From NCBI GenBank assembly GCA_965216515.1, contig OZ244173.1:186001-250000 (forward strand): a stretch of DNA of 64,000 bases, in the 5' to 3' direction. The position numbers were made by a program, and so were the translations under genes. Numbering within the stretch: position 1 is the first letter of the stretch; each line of letters begins with the position of its first letter. A model generated the notes under the pieces. That model worked only from the letters and a program-made list of their open reading frames with translations, made no database searches and was not told where the DNA came from. Positions 52,783 through 61,788 of the stretch are shown here, piece by piece. This DNA is from CAXMRP01 sp965216515. GTDB taxonomy: Bacteria > Pseudomonadota > Alphaproteobacteria > Rhizobiales > Afifellaceae.

Positions 52783-54060
52783 GTGTTGCGGAAATATCTA
52801 AAGAAGGCCGAATCGAACCAGACTGTGGAGACGGCGGCGGTGTCTTCGGCGGTTCGTGAGATGCTCGCAGAAATCCGTGATGTCGGCGATGACGCCGTAG
52901 TGCGATATGCCGAGGCGTTGGACGGCTGGAAGCAGGAGTTTCGTGTATCCAAGGATCAGATTCGGAAGGTCGCCTCGCGTCTGCCGGAAACGTTCAAGGA
53001 CGATTTCGAGATCTGCAAGGGCCAGGTGCAGGGCTTCGCCAGGAGGCAATTGGAGACCCTGAGCGATATTGAGGCCGAGGTCGCGCCGGGTGTCGTGCTC
53101 GGCCACCGGCACATACCCATAGAAAGCATCGGCTGCTACGTTCCCGGCGGGAAGTTCCCGCTGATCAGTGCCACGATCATGTCGGTCGGAACGGCGCGTG
53201 TCGCCGGTGTAGGGCACATTGCCGGCTGCGCGCCCCCGCGTGATGAAGATGGAATCTACGGTCCGACATTGTACGGCCTGAGCACGGCGGGCGCCGATGA
53301 GATCTATTGCATCGGCGGCGTCCAGGCGATTGCCGCAATGGCCTATGGCCGGGTCGGCATCAGCGCCGTTGATATGATTACCGGTCCCGGCAACGCCTAT
53401 GTCGCCGAAGCCAAGCGCCAGCTTTTCGGCACTGTCGGCATCGACTTGATGGCCGGCCCGACGGAAATACTCATCATTGCCGATGACTCATCCGACCCAA
53501 GCCTCGTTGCGACCGACCTGCTTGGGCAGGCCGAACACGGTCCCGACAGCCCGGCGTGGCTGATCACGACAAGCGAGGAACTCGGGCAAGCCGTTGTCCG
53601 CCAGGTCGAGCAGCAGCTTGAAAAGCTGCCAACCCGTGACATCGCCGCCATTTCGTGGAAGTCGCGTGGCGAAATCGTCGTCGTTGAAGATGATGACGAG
53701 GCGATCGCGGTAAGCGACGAGTACGCGCCGGAGCATCTGGAAGTGATGACGCGGCGCGACGACTACTATCTGAAAAACCTGAAAAACTACGGCAGCTTGT
53801 TCCTTGGTGAGGAAACCACGGTCGCATATGGCGACAAGGGTATCGGCACCAACCACACGCTGCCCACCGGGCGCGCCGCCCGGTACACGGGCGGGCTCTG
53901 GGCCGGGAAATTCCTGAAAACGGTGACCTACCAACGCATGACGCCGGAGGCGAGTTTCCTGTTTGCGCCGGTGGCCGCGCGTCAGTGCGAAATGGAGAAA
54001 CTGCTTGCACACAAGATCACGGCTGACGTTCGGCGAGCGCGTTACGCACCCCCGGATTGA
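52783..54060 (+). CDS. Histidinol dehydrogenase-family, HpsN-like alcohol dehydrogenase
   Basis: A 425-residue NAD-dependent dehydrogenase of the HisD fold, with ESIGCYVPGGKFPLISATIM, MITGPGNAYVAEAKRQ, DLMAGPTEILIIADD, EYAPEHLEVM and GTNHTLPTGRAARYTGGLWA. No other his genes are near and it is under a sugar repressor, so it is not histidine biosynthesis. Sequence style is that of HpsN (sulfopropanediol 3-dehydrogenase) and of other polyol oxidisers that turn a primary alcohol into a carboxylate. GTG 52783 is taken; TTG 52786 has better spacing from GGAGG. The substrate may be a sulfonated or plain polyol. Confidence 0.85.
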   Translation: MLRKYLKKAESNQTVETAAVSSAVREMLAEIRDVGDDAVVRYAEALDGWKQEFRVSKDQIRKVASRLPETFKDDFEICKGQVQGFARRQLETLSDIEAEVAPGVVLGHRHIPIESIGCYVPGGKFPLISATIMSVGTARVAGVGHIAGCAPPRDEDGIYGPTLYGLSTAGADEIYCIGGVQAIAAMAYGRVGISAVDMITGPGNAYVAEAKRQLFGTVGIDLMAGPTEILIIADDSSDPSLVATDLLGQAEHGPDSPAWLITTSEELGQAVVRQVEQQLEKLPTRDIAAISWKSRGEIVVVEDDDEAIAVSDEYAPEHLEVMTRRDDYYLKNLKNYGSLFLGEETTVAYGDKGIGTNHTLPTGRAARYTGGLWAGKFLKTVTYQRMTPEASFLFAPVAARQCEMEKLLAHKITADVRRARYAPPD

Positions 54061-54110
54061 ACGAGGGGAGATCGCCGCCAATCCGAAGCCGGGACGGGAG
54101 GAGTTCGACG

Positions 54111-55157
54111 ATGATTTTCTTTTGGGCCGAGACCCCGGACGGCTGGGGCATTCCGGGAATTCACGGGCCGTGGGCCGAAGACGAACTCGATGGCTATGTG
54201 CAGAGCAGTGTCTACCTGATCCGGGGTCAGGGCGAAAACATGCTGATCGACAGCGGCAACTGGACTTTGCCCGAATACAACAATGGCATGGGCGAATTTC
54301 TGATCGAGCATCTCGATAAAGAGAAAAATGATCTCAAGTATATTGTCCTGACCCACTTCCACTACGACCACACCGGCAACGCGAAGATGCTCAAGGAGCG
54401 TTATGGCGCCGAGGTCGTTTGTCATCCGGCAGACAAGCCGATTATCGAGGACCCGCTGATTGTCACCCGCGAGGAAAACATCACCCGCTTCGGAATGACC
54501 CCGGAGGAGGTGGTGCGGGATTACAACCTGAAGGAAGGCGAAAGCCTCGGGCTCTCGGATCCGGGGATAATCGAAAAATACTGGAACTTTCCGGTTGAGG
54601 TCGACACCGAAGTCGAACATGGCGACACGCTTGAATTCGGCGGTCTGAAGGTCGAGGTGATTCACCTACCAGGTCATTGCCCCGGTCAGATAGGCATCTG
54701 GAATCCTCATTCCGGCTCGTTGTATTCGGCCGATGTCCTGCATTATCCGACGCCACTTGGCCCTTATCCGATCGGCGATGCCAGGGCGCACTCTGAATCG
54801 ATCCAGAAGTGCCTGGATCTCAATCCGCAGTTGCTGCTCGAAGGCCACGGGCTGTCGGCCTATTCGGAGGCCAGTTCGAGGCGTCGCCTGTTGCACATGA
54901 AGCAACAGCAGAAGGACACCTCGGAGCGCATCCGCTTTGTGCTGCATAGGGAACGGCGGCCTTTGACCACACAGGACCTGGTGCCTGAGGTGATGCCGAT
55001 AAAGACCGAGTTGGATTACCCGGTGTCGACCGGCATCGGCGAGCGCCGCTGCTATGCCGAATGCTGCATCCACACGCACCTGTTGTGGTTGATGGAGCAG
55101 GGCAAGGTCGAACGCGTCGAGGACGCCGGCAAAATAGCGTTCACGAGCAAAGAATAA
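54111..55157 (+). CDS. Metallo-beta-lactamase-fold hydrolase
   Basis: A 348-residue MBL-fold protein from ATG 54111 (GGGAGGAG upstream). The first metal motif is LTHFHYDHTGN (HxHxDH), a later histidine is in VIHLPGHCPGQIGIW, and an aspartate in LYSADVLHYP. The C-terminal part (from about 260) carries a winged-helix-like region, as in the LACTB2/glyoxalase II-like group. No signal peptide. It sits between the HpsN-like gene and a sugar-binding protein gene, so it may hydrolyse a thioester or lactone in the same pathway; which is unknown. Confidence 0.87.
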   Translation: MIFFWAETPDGWGIPGIHGPWAEDELDGYVQSSVYLIRGQGENMLIDSGNWTLPEYNNGMGEFLIEHLDKEKNDLKYIVLTHFHYDHTGNAKMLKERYGAEVVCHPADKPIIEDPLIVTREENITRFGMTPEEVVRDYNLKEGESLGLSDPGIIEKYWNFPVEVDTEVEHGDTLEFGGLKVEVIHLPGHCPGQIGIWNPHSGSLYSADVLHYPTPLGPYPIGDARAHSESIQKCLDLNPQLLLEGHGLSAYSEASSRRRLLHMKQQQKDTSERIRFVLHRERRPLTTQDLVPEVMPIKTELDYPVSTGIGERRCYAECCIHTHLLWLMEQGKVERVEDAGKIAFTSKE

Positions 55158-55210
55158 GCATGACACCCAAAAGAACAGCAAAAGAACCCAATCAGGGAGG
55201 AGCAATAGTT

Positions 55211-56548
55211 ATGACGAAGCAACTCGATCCGAGAAATTATCCCGACTATACGCAGCAATCGGTCGTGGACAGCCATATGGAGCGGCTGGACACCCACGAT
55301 GTATCTCGGCGTGACTTTCTGGCGCTTGCCTCGTTCAGTGCTGTTGCCGCCGCGTCCGCCGCGGCCGTGAATATTCCGGGCATCGCCGTTGCCGCACCCA
55401 GCGGAAAGATGGCCCACCTCATGATGACCATGAGAATGGAGTACACCAACAACGCGCAAACCGGCGCTTCCGGCGCCGCCGATGCTCTGGGCATGTCAAT
55501 CACGTCGGCCGACGGCCAGTTTGATTCCGCCCGCCAACTCGATCAGTTCGAACAACAGATCGCATCCGGCACCCAGGCCGTGATGCTGCATGCGCCGGGC
55601 GGTGGTTCCATCAAGCGGATCGCCCAACTCGCCAATGAAAACAAGATCTGGCTGGACAACACCTGGGGGACGCTGCCCTGGTTCACGCCCTTCGAAGCCG
55701 GCGACTACTATACAATGTATGCGGTCCCGGAGGAGTTCTCAGCCCATCGCGATGTGACGGAAGTGGTCTGCAAAGCGATCATGGACAAACACGGCGGCGG
55801 CAACATCGTCGGCGTGACGGGGGTCGAAGGCAATTCCACCGACCTCATCCGTTCGCGCGGCCGCGACGACGCGATTTCCAAATACCCCGACATCAACATG
55901 GCCGGTGAATTGCCGGGAAAATGGAACCGCGAGGACTCCCAAAAGGCGATGGAAGATCTGATCTCGCGCCACAGCGATATCGTGGGCGTCATCGGCCAGA
56001 ATGATGACGTGGCCGACGGCTGTATCGCAGCACTGCGTGCCGCTGGTATGCGGCCGGGCCGCGATGTCTTCATTTCCGGTGCTGACGGCACCACGCTGGG
56101 CGCCGAGATGATCCAGCAGGGGCGGCTCCTGACGACCAGCGCCAATGTACCGCAATATATGGGCGCGCTGCTCACGACACGGCTGTATGACGTGATGAAC
56201 GGCTGGAAGCCGCGGGCCGCGGAACGCATGATGAATTGGCGTTCGATTGCCATGACCAAGGCAAACGTCGCGCCATATCTTGAGCGATACGTCAACAATG
56301 AGGGTGTTGAGCCGTTCGACTACAAAAAGATGTCGAAGGTGCTGCATCCAACGGACTGGGATCCTCAGGCTGAACTGTTCCCGATGGATATCGATCTTGA
56401 GTGGGGCGGCATCGATAAGCCGGCCGGTTGGGCGTATCCGGAGGAATATACGAAATCCCGCGAAGGCGGCGAGGCCGACGCGGTCAAGAAGGAATATGCC
56501 GAACACTACAAGATCGATTTCTTTGGTCCGTCACCCATGAAGGGTTGA
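55211..56548 (+). CDS. Ribose-type periplasmic sugar-binding protein
   Basis: A 445-residue solute-binding protein of the RbsB/LacI-like type, with a Tat signal: an unusually long N-region of about 36 residues, then SRRDFLALASFS and a hydrophobic stretch ending near residue 66. The mature part has repeated alpha/beta segments and VIGQNDDVADGCIAALRAAG, typical of sugar-binding proteins. ATG 55211 is behind GGGAGGAG. The ATPase and permease follow. The ligand would be the inducer-related sugar or polyol; not readable. Confidence 0.87.
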   Translation: MTKQLDPRNYPDYTQQSVVDSHMERLDTHDVSRRDFLALASFSAVAAASAAAVNIPGIAVAAPSGKMAHLMMTMRMEYTNNAQTGASGAADALGMSITSADGQFDSARQLDQFEQQIASGTQAVMLHAPGGGSIKRIAQLANENKIWLDNTWGTLPWFTPFEAGDYYTMYAVPEEFSAHRDVTEVVCKAIMDKHGGGNIVGVTGVEGNSTDLIRSRGRDDAISKYPDINMAGELPGKWNREDSQKAMEDLISRHSDIVGVIGQNDDVADGCIAALRAAGMRPGRDVFISGADGTTLGAEMIQQGRLLTTSANVPQYMGALLTTRLYDVMNGWKPRAAERMMNWRSIAMTKANVAPYLERYVNNEGVEPFDYKKMSKVLHPTDWDPQAELFPMDIDLEWGGIDKPAGWAYPEEYTKSREGGEADAVKKEYAEHYKIDFFGPSPMKG

Positions 56549-56559
56549 TCTCCCTGGAG

Positions 56560-56602
56560 CATCCGGGTCCGCGCATCGCACGTTGCATGGCGGATCCGGA
56601 TG
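56560..56602. terminator. Hairpin after the sugar-binding protein gene
   Basis: The arms 56560-56572 (CATCCGGGTCCGC) and 56590-56602 (GCGGATCCGGATG) pair over 13 bp with one G/U-type mismatch and a 17-nt loop, starting 12 nt after the binding-protein stop. It probably boosts the binding-protein transcript relative to the ATPase. Confidence 0.6.
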
Positions 56603-56637
56603 GGTCGTGGGCTTTAGAGGGCGAGATGATTTGAACA

Positions 56638-58236
56638 ATGGGCGATGAGACGATCCATTTCAGGGCAAGCGGTCTTTCGAAAAGTTTCGGTGGCGCGCCT
56701 GTCGTTGACGATGTCAGCCTGGATGTCGGCCGGAATCAGGTTATCGGGATCGTTGGCGAAAACGGCGCCGGCAAATCAACGCTCTTCAACATCATGTCCG
56801 GGATCGTGGAGCCTGACGCCGGACAGATGACCATTGGCGGGCAATCCTACAGGCCTCAGGGATACGGTGATGCTGTCGCGGCCGGCATTTCGCGCGTTTT
56901 TCAGGAACAGGCCCTGATCCCCAATATCCTGGTCTACGAAAACCTGCTGCTGTCCCATGAGCGGATGTTCTCGCGATGGGGGCAGTGGCTGGACAAGAAA
57001 AAGATGATCGAAACGGCGCGGCGGATCGTTGAACCGGTCGGGCTGGATATCGATGTCAGGCGTCCAACTTCCGGCTACAATTTCTCCACCCGCCAGCTCA
57101 TCGAGATTGCCCGGGCGTGCGTTGTTCCGACCGAATTGTTGAACATTGAGCGCCCCGTCGTTCTCCTCGACGAGCCGACATCCGCACTGGAAAAAGGCGA
57201 CGAGGAAAACTTCCGGAAACTGATTTCGCGTCTGCGCCAGCAGGCGTCGATCATGTTCGTGTCGCACCGGCTGACCGAGGTGCTGGAACTCTCCGACGTC
57301 ATCTACGTTCTCAAGGACGGATGTCTGGTATCGAAAGTGGATCCGCAGGAGGCGGATGAACGCATGCTGCACGGTCTGATGGTCGGCCGTGAACGTGAGG
57401 CCGACTATTATCACGAGGCCGGCCAGGTCAGCGGAGCGTCCGGCAATCCTGCCGTTTGCGACATAAGGGAGTTGAGCCGGGCCGGCGAATACAGCCGCGT
57501 TTCCTTCAAAGTGCACAAAGGCGAGGTGGTCGGGCTGGGAGGCCTGATGAATTCCGGAAAGTCGGAGTTTGGCAAGGGCGTCGCCGGTATCGTGCCGCCC
57601 GATAGCGGAACCGTCGCCATTGCCGGCCGGCCGGCTGCAAGCCCGTCGATCAGCGAATTGACCCGGATCGGTGTGGCCTATGTGCCGGCCGAACGATTGA
57701 CTGAGGGCATGATTGGCGCCTTTTCCGTGGCCTGGAATCTGTCCCTTGCCGGCGGCATGGACAAATTTGCGAACTGGTACGGGCGGTGGCGCCACCGGCA
57801 TGAACGGGACGTCACAGCGGACTATATCGGCAAATTAGCGATCAAGGCGCCCGGTGCCGGTTCGGTATGCGCGACATTGTCCGGTGGAAATCAGCAAAAG
57901 ATTGTGCTCGCCCGGTGGCTTTGCCGCGATCCGCGACTGCTCATCCTCGACAACCCCACCCGGGGTGTCGACGCTGGGGCCAAGGAGGAAATTTACAAGC
58001 TGATCCGCGGCTTGTGCGAACAGGGTGTCGGAGTCCTGCTGATCACCGACGATCTGCTCGAACTGATCGGCCTGTCCAATCGTGTGGTCATCATGCAGCA
58101 TGGCGCGGTCACGAACATCGTCGAAGCACCCCAGCACGCAAAACCGACCGAACGCCAGCTCATCGAAGCGATGCTGACCGAGGCCGCGACGCCTGAAGGC
58201 CATCCGCCGCTTGAGGAATTGGCGCTGGCTTCATGA
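56638..58236 (+). CDS. Sugar ABC transporter ATPase, two fused domains (RbsA-like)
   Basis: A 532-residue protein with two ATPase domains. N-domain: Walker A GENGAGKST (40-48), Walker B LLDEPTSALE, but in place of LSVGQQQ the signature reads YNFSTRQ (147-153). C-domain: Walker A-like GGLMNSGKSE (301-310), a canonical LSGGNQQKIVLARWL (from 414), but Walker B ends LILDNPTRG with Asn439 where Glu is usual. So one composite site (N-domain Walker motifs plus C-domain signature) is intact and the other is degenerate. It lies after the sugar-binding protein and overlaps the permease by 4 nt. Confidence 0.92.
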   Translation: MGDETIHFRASGLSKSFGGAPVVDDVSLDVGRNQVIGIVGENGAGKSTLFNIMSGIVEPDAGQMTIGGQSYRPQGYGDAVAAGISRVFQEQALIPNILVYENLLLSHERMFSRWGQWLDKKKMIETARRIVEPVGLDIDVRRPTSGYNFSTRQLIEIARACVVPTELLNIERPVVLLDEPTSALEKGDEENFRKLISRLRQQASIMFVSHRLTEVLELSDVIYVLKDGCLVSKVDPQEADERMLHGLMVGREREADYYHEAGQVSGASGNPAVCDIRELSRAGEYSRVSFKVHKGEVVGLGGLMNSGKSEFGKGVAGIVPPDSGTVAIAGRPAASPSISELTRIGVAYVPAERLTEGMIGAFSVAWNLSLAGGMDKFANWYGRWRHRHERDVTADYIGKLAIKAPGAGSVCATLSGGNQQKIVLARWLCRDPRLLILDNPTRGVDAGAKEEIYKLIRGLCEQGVGVLLITDDLLELIGLSNRVVIMQHGAVTNIVEAPQHAKPTERQLIEAMLTEAATPEGHPPLEELALAS

Positions 58237-59207
58237 CCGATACGAAAGTCAGCCTTGGCAAATTCAGACGGGCAGCCGGCTTCAGTCAGCTCCTGCCTGT
58301 TGCCGTGGTGCTTGGTCTGATCGTGTTTTTCGGCATCGCGTCGGATGCCTTTTTCAGCCTTCGCAATTTGACGGCGGTGTCCGGTCAGGCCAGCACATTG
58401 CTGCTCGCGTGCCTTGGCGCGACCTTTGTCATACTCATGGGCAGCATCGACCTGTCGGTGGGGGCGATGGTCCTGCTGGTCGGCGCCATCACCGTGAAAG
58501 CGATCAATGCGTTCGATCTCGGTGTCAGCGCGGTCCTGGTCGGGCTCCTGGCCGGCACGCTGCTCGGGTGGGCGAATGGCGTTATCTTTGCGTTTGGCCG
58601 CATCCCGTCATTCGTTGTGACCCTTGGCACGCTGTCGGTATTTACCGGTGCCGCGTGGGAAATCCTCGATGGCCGTGCAATCCGCTACGATTCCATTCCA
58701 TTTGAGGAACTGGCCATCGGCCAACTCATCCCGCGGTTTCCGAACATCGCACTGATTGCCGTCATCATTTGGGTGATGATGGTGGTGCTTTGTTTTTCGA
58801 CCCGCTTTGGCCGCTACATGTACATCATCGGCGGCGGCGAAGCGGTTGCCTCCACGGCGGGAATTTCCGTCCGGCGATACAAGATCTACGCGTTCATGCT
58901 GTCGGGTGCGATGGCCGGGGTCGCGGGCGCACTGGCGGTTGCCCGTCTGGGAACGGCTGGCCCGACGCTCGGGCAGGATTTGCTGCTGAACACGTTGGCC
59001 GCGATCGTTGTCGGCGGCACGTCGCTGTCGGGCGGCATTGGCGGCGTCCACCGCACATTGATCGGCGTTCTTATCATTGTGCTGATCGACAACGGCCTGA
59101 ACCTGATGGGTGTCAATCAATACACGCAGATGATGGTCAAGGGCGCAGTGGTCGTCATCGCCGTTTTGGTGAGTCAGGACCGCGGCAAGGCGATGGTCGT
59201 CAAGTGA
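58233..59207 (+). CDS. Sugar ABC transporter permease (RbsC-like)
   Basis: A 324-residue inner-membrane permease with about eight to ten hydrophobic segments. ATG 58233 overlaps the ATPase stop (ATGA). Landmarks are LGATFVILMGSIDLSVGAMV near residues 62-81 and the NTLAAIVVGGTSLSGGIGGV segment, both characteristic of RbsC-type permeases. It forms a complete importer with the preceding binding protein and ATPase. A second transporter starts 87 nt downstream in the same direction. Confidence 0.93.
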   Translation: MTDTKVSLGKFRRAAGFSQLLPVAVVLGLIVFFGIASDAFFSLRNLTAVSGQASTLLLACLGATFVILMGSIDLSVGAMVLLVGAITVKAINAFDLGVSAVLVGLLAGTLLGWANGVIFAFGRIPSFVVTLGTLSVFTGAAWEILDGRAIRYDSIPFEELAIGQLIPRFPNIALIAVIIWVMMVVLCFSTRFGRYMYIIGGGEAVASTAGISVRRYKIYAFMLSGAMAGVAGALAVARLGTAGPTLGQDLLLNTLAAIVVGGTSLSGGIGGVHRTLIGVLIIVLIDNGLNLMGVNQYTQMMVKGAVVVIAVLVSQDRGKAMVVK

Positions 59208-59294
59208 CCGGGGCGAGCGTTGATACCAACTGGCTTCTTTGAAGTCGCAACCTTTCGGAGATGCGCCGAAGGGCAGAAAACAGGGAGAGAAACT

Positions 59295-60773
59295 ATGACA
59301 AACAGCACCAAGTTCTCAGACCAGAGCCGGAGAACATTTGTGAAATCGGCGGCGGCCGCGACGGCCACATTGGCGCTTCCTCACGCCATGATGCCGCGAC
59401 CTGCATACGCCAGCACCCTGGCGGATACCCATACGCTGGCCGCAAGAAAGGCCAAGGAACTGGCGGCCGGGCGTCCGATCACATTGAAAATCCTGCAACC
59501 GTCGGGCTCGTTGGGAAACGTCAAGCCGGTAGCCGATGTTTTCACCGGGGAAACCGGCGTCAACATTGAGTATGTGGAAGTCCCGTTGGGCGAGATCAAC
59601 CAGAAAGTCCTCCTGGAATCGGTTTCCAAGACAGGCGCCTTCGACATCGCCCTGCCGGCTACCTTCGGCATGCCGGATCTGGTGGAATCGGGGATCCTGG
59701 TCAACCTGGACAAGTATGCCGGCGAATACGAGCCGGAAGGCTTCCAGAACGATGCCCTGTTCTCCACCGGCGACTATTACAAGGGAAGTCTGTACGGCTA
59801 CCAGACAGACGGCGATACCTATGTCATGTTCTACAACAAAGACTGGCTTGAAGATCCCGAGGAAAACAAGAAGTTCGCCGACAAGAACGGTTACGACCTG
59901 AAAGTGCCCGATACCTGGGAAGAGCTCGATGCGATGATGGCGCATTTCCATCGGCCGGATGAGGGCATGTATGGCGGTGCCCTCTTTCGAACCCAGTTTT
60001 TCCTGGCTTGGGAGTGGTGGGTCCGGTTCCACGCCAAGGGATATTTCCCGCTGGATGATGACTTGAACCCGCAAATCAACAACGAGGCGGGCGTCGCTGC
60101 GCTTGAGGAGATGGTGGCGGCATCGAAGCACCTCTATCCCGGCGCGCGCACCAACGGCCTGTTTGAGAATTTCGAGGCATTTGGCGAAGGTGACAAATTC
60201 TGCAACATCGGTTGGGGCGGGACGCAGAAATTCCTCAACAGCGACAAGTCCAAGATCAAGGGCAGGATGGCCTTCGGTCCGACTCCTGGCGGGATCGTCG
60301 ACAACGAACTGTTGCGCACGCCATATTTCAACTGGGGGTGGAATTACGTCGTGTCGTCGGTCTCAAAAGAACCCGAGATCGCCTACCTGTTCACCCTTTA
60401 TGCCTGTAGTCCGGCGATGTCGACGATCGCGGTCAGGGATCCCGGTGGATATTTCGATCCGTTCCGGGGCGCGCATTATGAAGATGCGGAAATTTCAAAG
60501 ACATACTCGCCGGAATTTCTGTCGGTTCACAAGGCATCAATGGAAGGCTCGATCCCGGACCTCTACCTGAAGGGGCAGGGCGAGTATTTTGATGAACTGC
60601 GGGTCAACCTCGGCGCCGCGGACGCCGGGACGAAGACGCCTAAAGAGGCGTTGGACGATACCGCAAGATCCTGGTCGCGGATTACCCGGCGCATGGGCAA
60701 GCGCAGCCAGGGCGTCCAGTGGGCGTTCCTGAAATCGATTTATCCGGAGGCGGTGCGTGGGCGGCTGAAATAG
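59295..60773 (+). CDS. Family 1 extracellular solute-binding protein (sugar/polyol)
   Basis: A 492-residue periplasmic binding protein with a Tat signal: SRRTFVKSAAAATATLALP around residues 13-31, cleavage probably after the AYA near residue 40. The mature part is of the family-1 type with DGDTYVMFYNKDWLEDP and PDTWEELDAMMAHF. ATG 59295 follows GGGAGAG. It is followed by two MalF/MalG-type permeases and two ATPases. The two-ATPase arrangement resembles the glycerol (GlpSTPQV) and some inositol-type importers, but the ligand is unknown. Confidence 0.87.
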   Translation: MTNSTKFSDQSRRTFVKSAAAATATLALPHAMMPRPAYASTLADTHTLAARKAKELAAGRPITLKILQPSGSLGNVKPVADVFTGETGVNIEYVEVPLGEINQKVLLESVSKTGAFDIALPATFGMPDLVESGILVNLDKYAGEYEPEGFQNDALFSTGDYYKGSLYGYQTDGDTYVMFYNKDWLEDPEENKKFADKNGYDLKVPDTWEELDAMMAHFHRPDEGMYGGALFRTQFFLAWEWWVRFHAKGYFPLDDDLNPQINNEAGVAALEEMVAASKHLYPGARTNGLFENFEAFGEGDKFCNIGWGGTQKFLNSDKSKIKGRMAFGPTPGGIVDNELLRTPYFNWGWNYVVSSVSKEPEIAYLFTLYACSPAMSTIAVRDPGGYFDPFRGAHYEDAEISKTYSPEFLSVHKASMEGSIPDLYLKGQGEYFDELRVNLGAADAGTKTPKEALDDTARSWSRITRRMGKRSQGVQWAFLKSIYPEAVRGRLK

Positions 60774-60781
60774 CCGAAAAT

Positions 60782-60819
60782 CGCCGCATGCCGCACCTCT
60801 TGAGGCGCGGCATGCGGCG
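60782..60819. terminator. Very strong hairpin after the second binding protein gene
   Basis: CGCCGCATGCCGC (60782-60794) and GCGGCATGCGGCG (60807-60819) form a perfect 13-bp stem. The 12-nt loop contains a further CCTC-TT-GAGG pairing, so with one A-C mismatch the stem extends to about 18 bp. It lies 8 nt after the stop codon and before the permease genes, with a CCCTCTCT tract behind. Confidence 0.75.
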
Positions 60820-60861
60820 CCCTCTCTATGGGATCTGTGAATCTTGTCGACGCTGGAGCCA

Positions 60862-61776
60862 ATGGCAGATCAAGACAAGCGCCCCGCGGGAAACGGTACG
60901 CGCGCCCGACGGCTGCCGTTCAACGTCCGATTGGTGCTTCCGGCCCAATTGACCATCATGGCGGTGGTCGTGGTGCCGACACTGATCCTGATATGGCTGT
61001 CTCTGACCGACTGGCAGCCGACGCAGAATGTTCCCTGGTACAAAGCCGAAGCGATCTGGTTCTGGAATTTCTATGATCTTTGGTACGATGATCGGTTCGT
61101 CAATTCCGTATTGCGAACGCTGCTGGTCGTCGCTGTCTGCATATCCGTTGAGCTGATCCTGGCATTGGGTCTCGCTTTGTTGTTCCTTGATGAATGGCCT
61201 TGGCGAAAAATTGCGGTCAGCATCATTATTCTGCCGATGATGATCATTCCGGTCGATGCCGCCAACGCCTTTTTCATGCTGTTCAACGAGCGCGGCCCGA
61301 TCAATCACCTCGTCACGCTCGTGACCGGCGAAACATTTGAATTTTCGTGGCTGTCGCATCCCACGTGGGCCATGGTTCCAATCATGCTGGCGGAAATCTG
61401 GCAGTGGACGCCATTGATGTTCCTGCTGGTTCTGACCGGCCTGATGAACCTGCCCGAAAACCAGATCAAGGCGGCCGTCGGGCTTGGCGCCGGCCCGACC
61501 AGGATCTTCTTCCGCATCATGTTTCCGTTGCTCGTGCCGGTGATTTCAATCGCCGTCGTCATCCGGGCGATCGAGACGTTCAAAATATTCGATCCGGTCT
61601 ACATCCTCACCCGCGGACAGCCGGGCGGGGCGACCGAAACCATCTCCATGTTCATGTACAACGGCGCCTTCGTCTACTTCCGCATGGGCTATATCGCCGC
61701 GGCGGCGCTTCTGGTTCTGGCCATCGTTGTATCCATATGCCTTGTCCTGGCCAAGCCGCTGCGCAGGCATGGTTAG
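60862..61776 (+). CDS. ABC transporter permease (MalF-like)
   Basis: A 304-residue inner-membrane permease, about six hydrophobic segments starting near residue 27. The EAA-type coupling loop is KAAVGLGAGPTRIFFRIMFPL, about residues 206-226. I start at ATG 60862 with GGAG close upstream; a TTG at 60844 is possible. It belongs to the family-1 solute-binding protein upstream and the MalG-like permease 12 nt downstream. Substrate as for the binding protein. Confidence 0.9.
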   Translation: MADQDKRPAGNGTRARRLPFNVRLVLPAQLTIMAVVVVPTLILIWLSLTDWQPTQNVPWYKAEAIWFWNFYDLWYDDRFVNSVLRTLLVVAVCISVELILALGLALLFLDEWPWRKIAVSIIILPMMIIPVDAANAFFMLFNERGPINHLVTLVTGETFEFSWLSHPTWAMVPIMLAEIWQWTPLMFLLVLTGLMNLPENQIKAAVGLGAGPTRIFFRIMFPLLVPVISIAVVIRAIETFKIFDPVYILTRGQPGGATETISMFMYNGAFVYFRMGYIAAAALLVLAIVVSICLVLAKPLRRHG

Positions 61777-61788
61777 GAGCGCGGCGCG

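Noticed and set aside
52783..54060. Histidine biosynthesis gene hisD
   Set aside because: No other his gene nearby, LacI control, sugar transporters downstream, and HpsN-like sequence; a catabolic alcohol dehydrogenase fits better.
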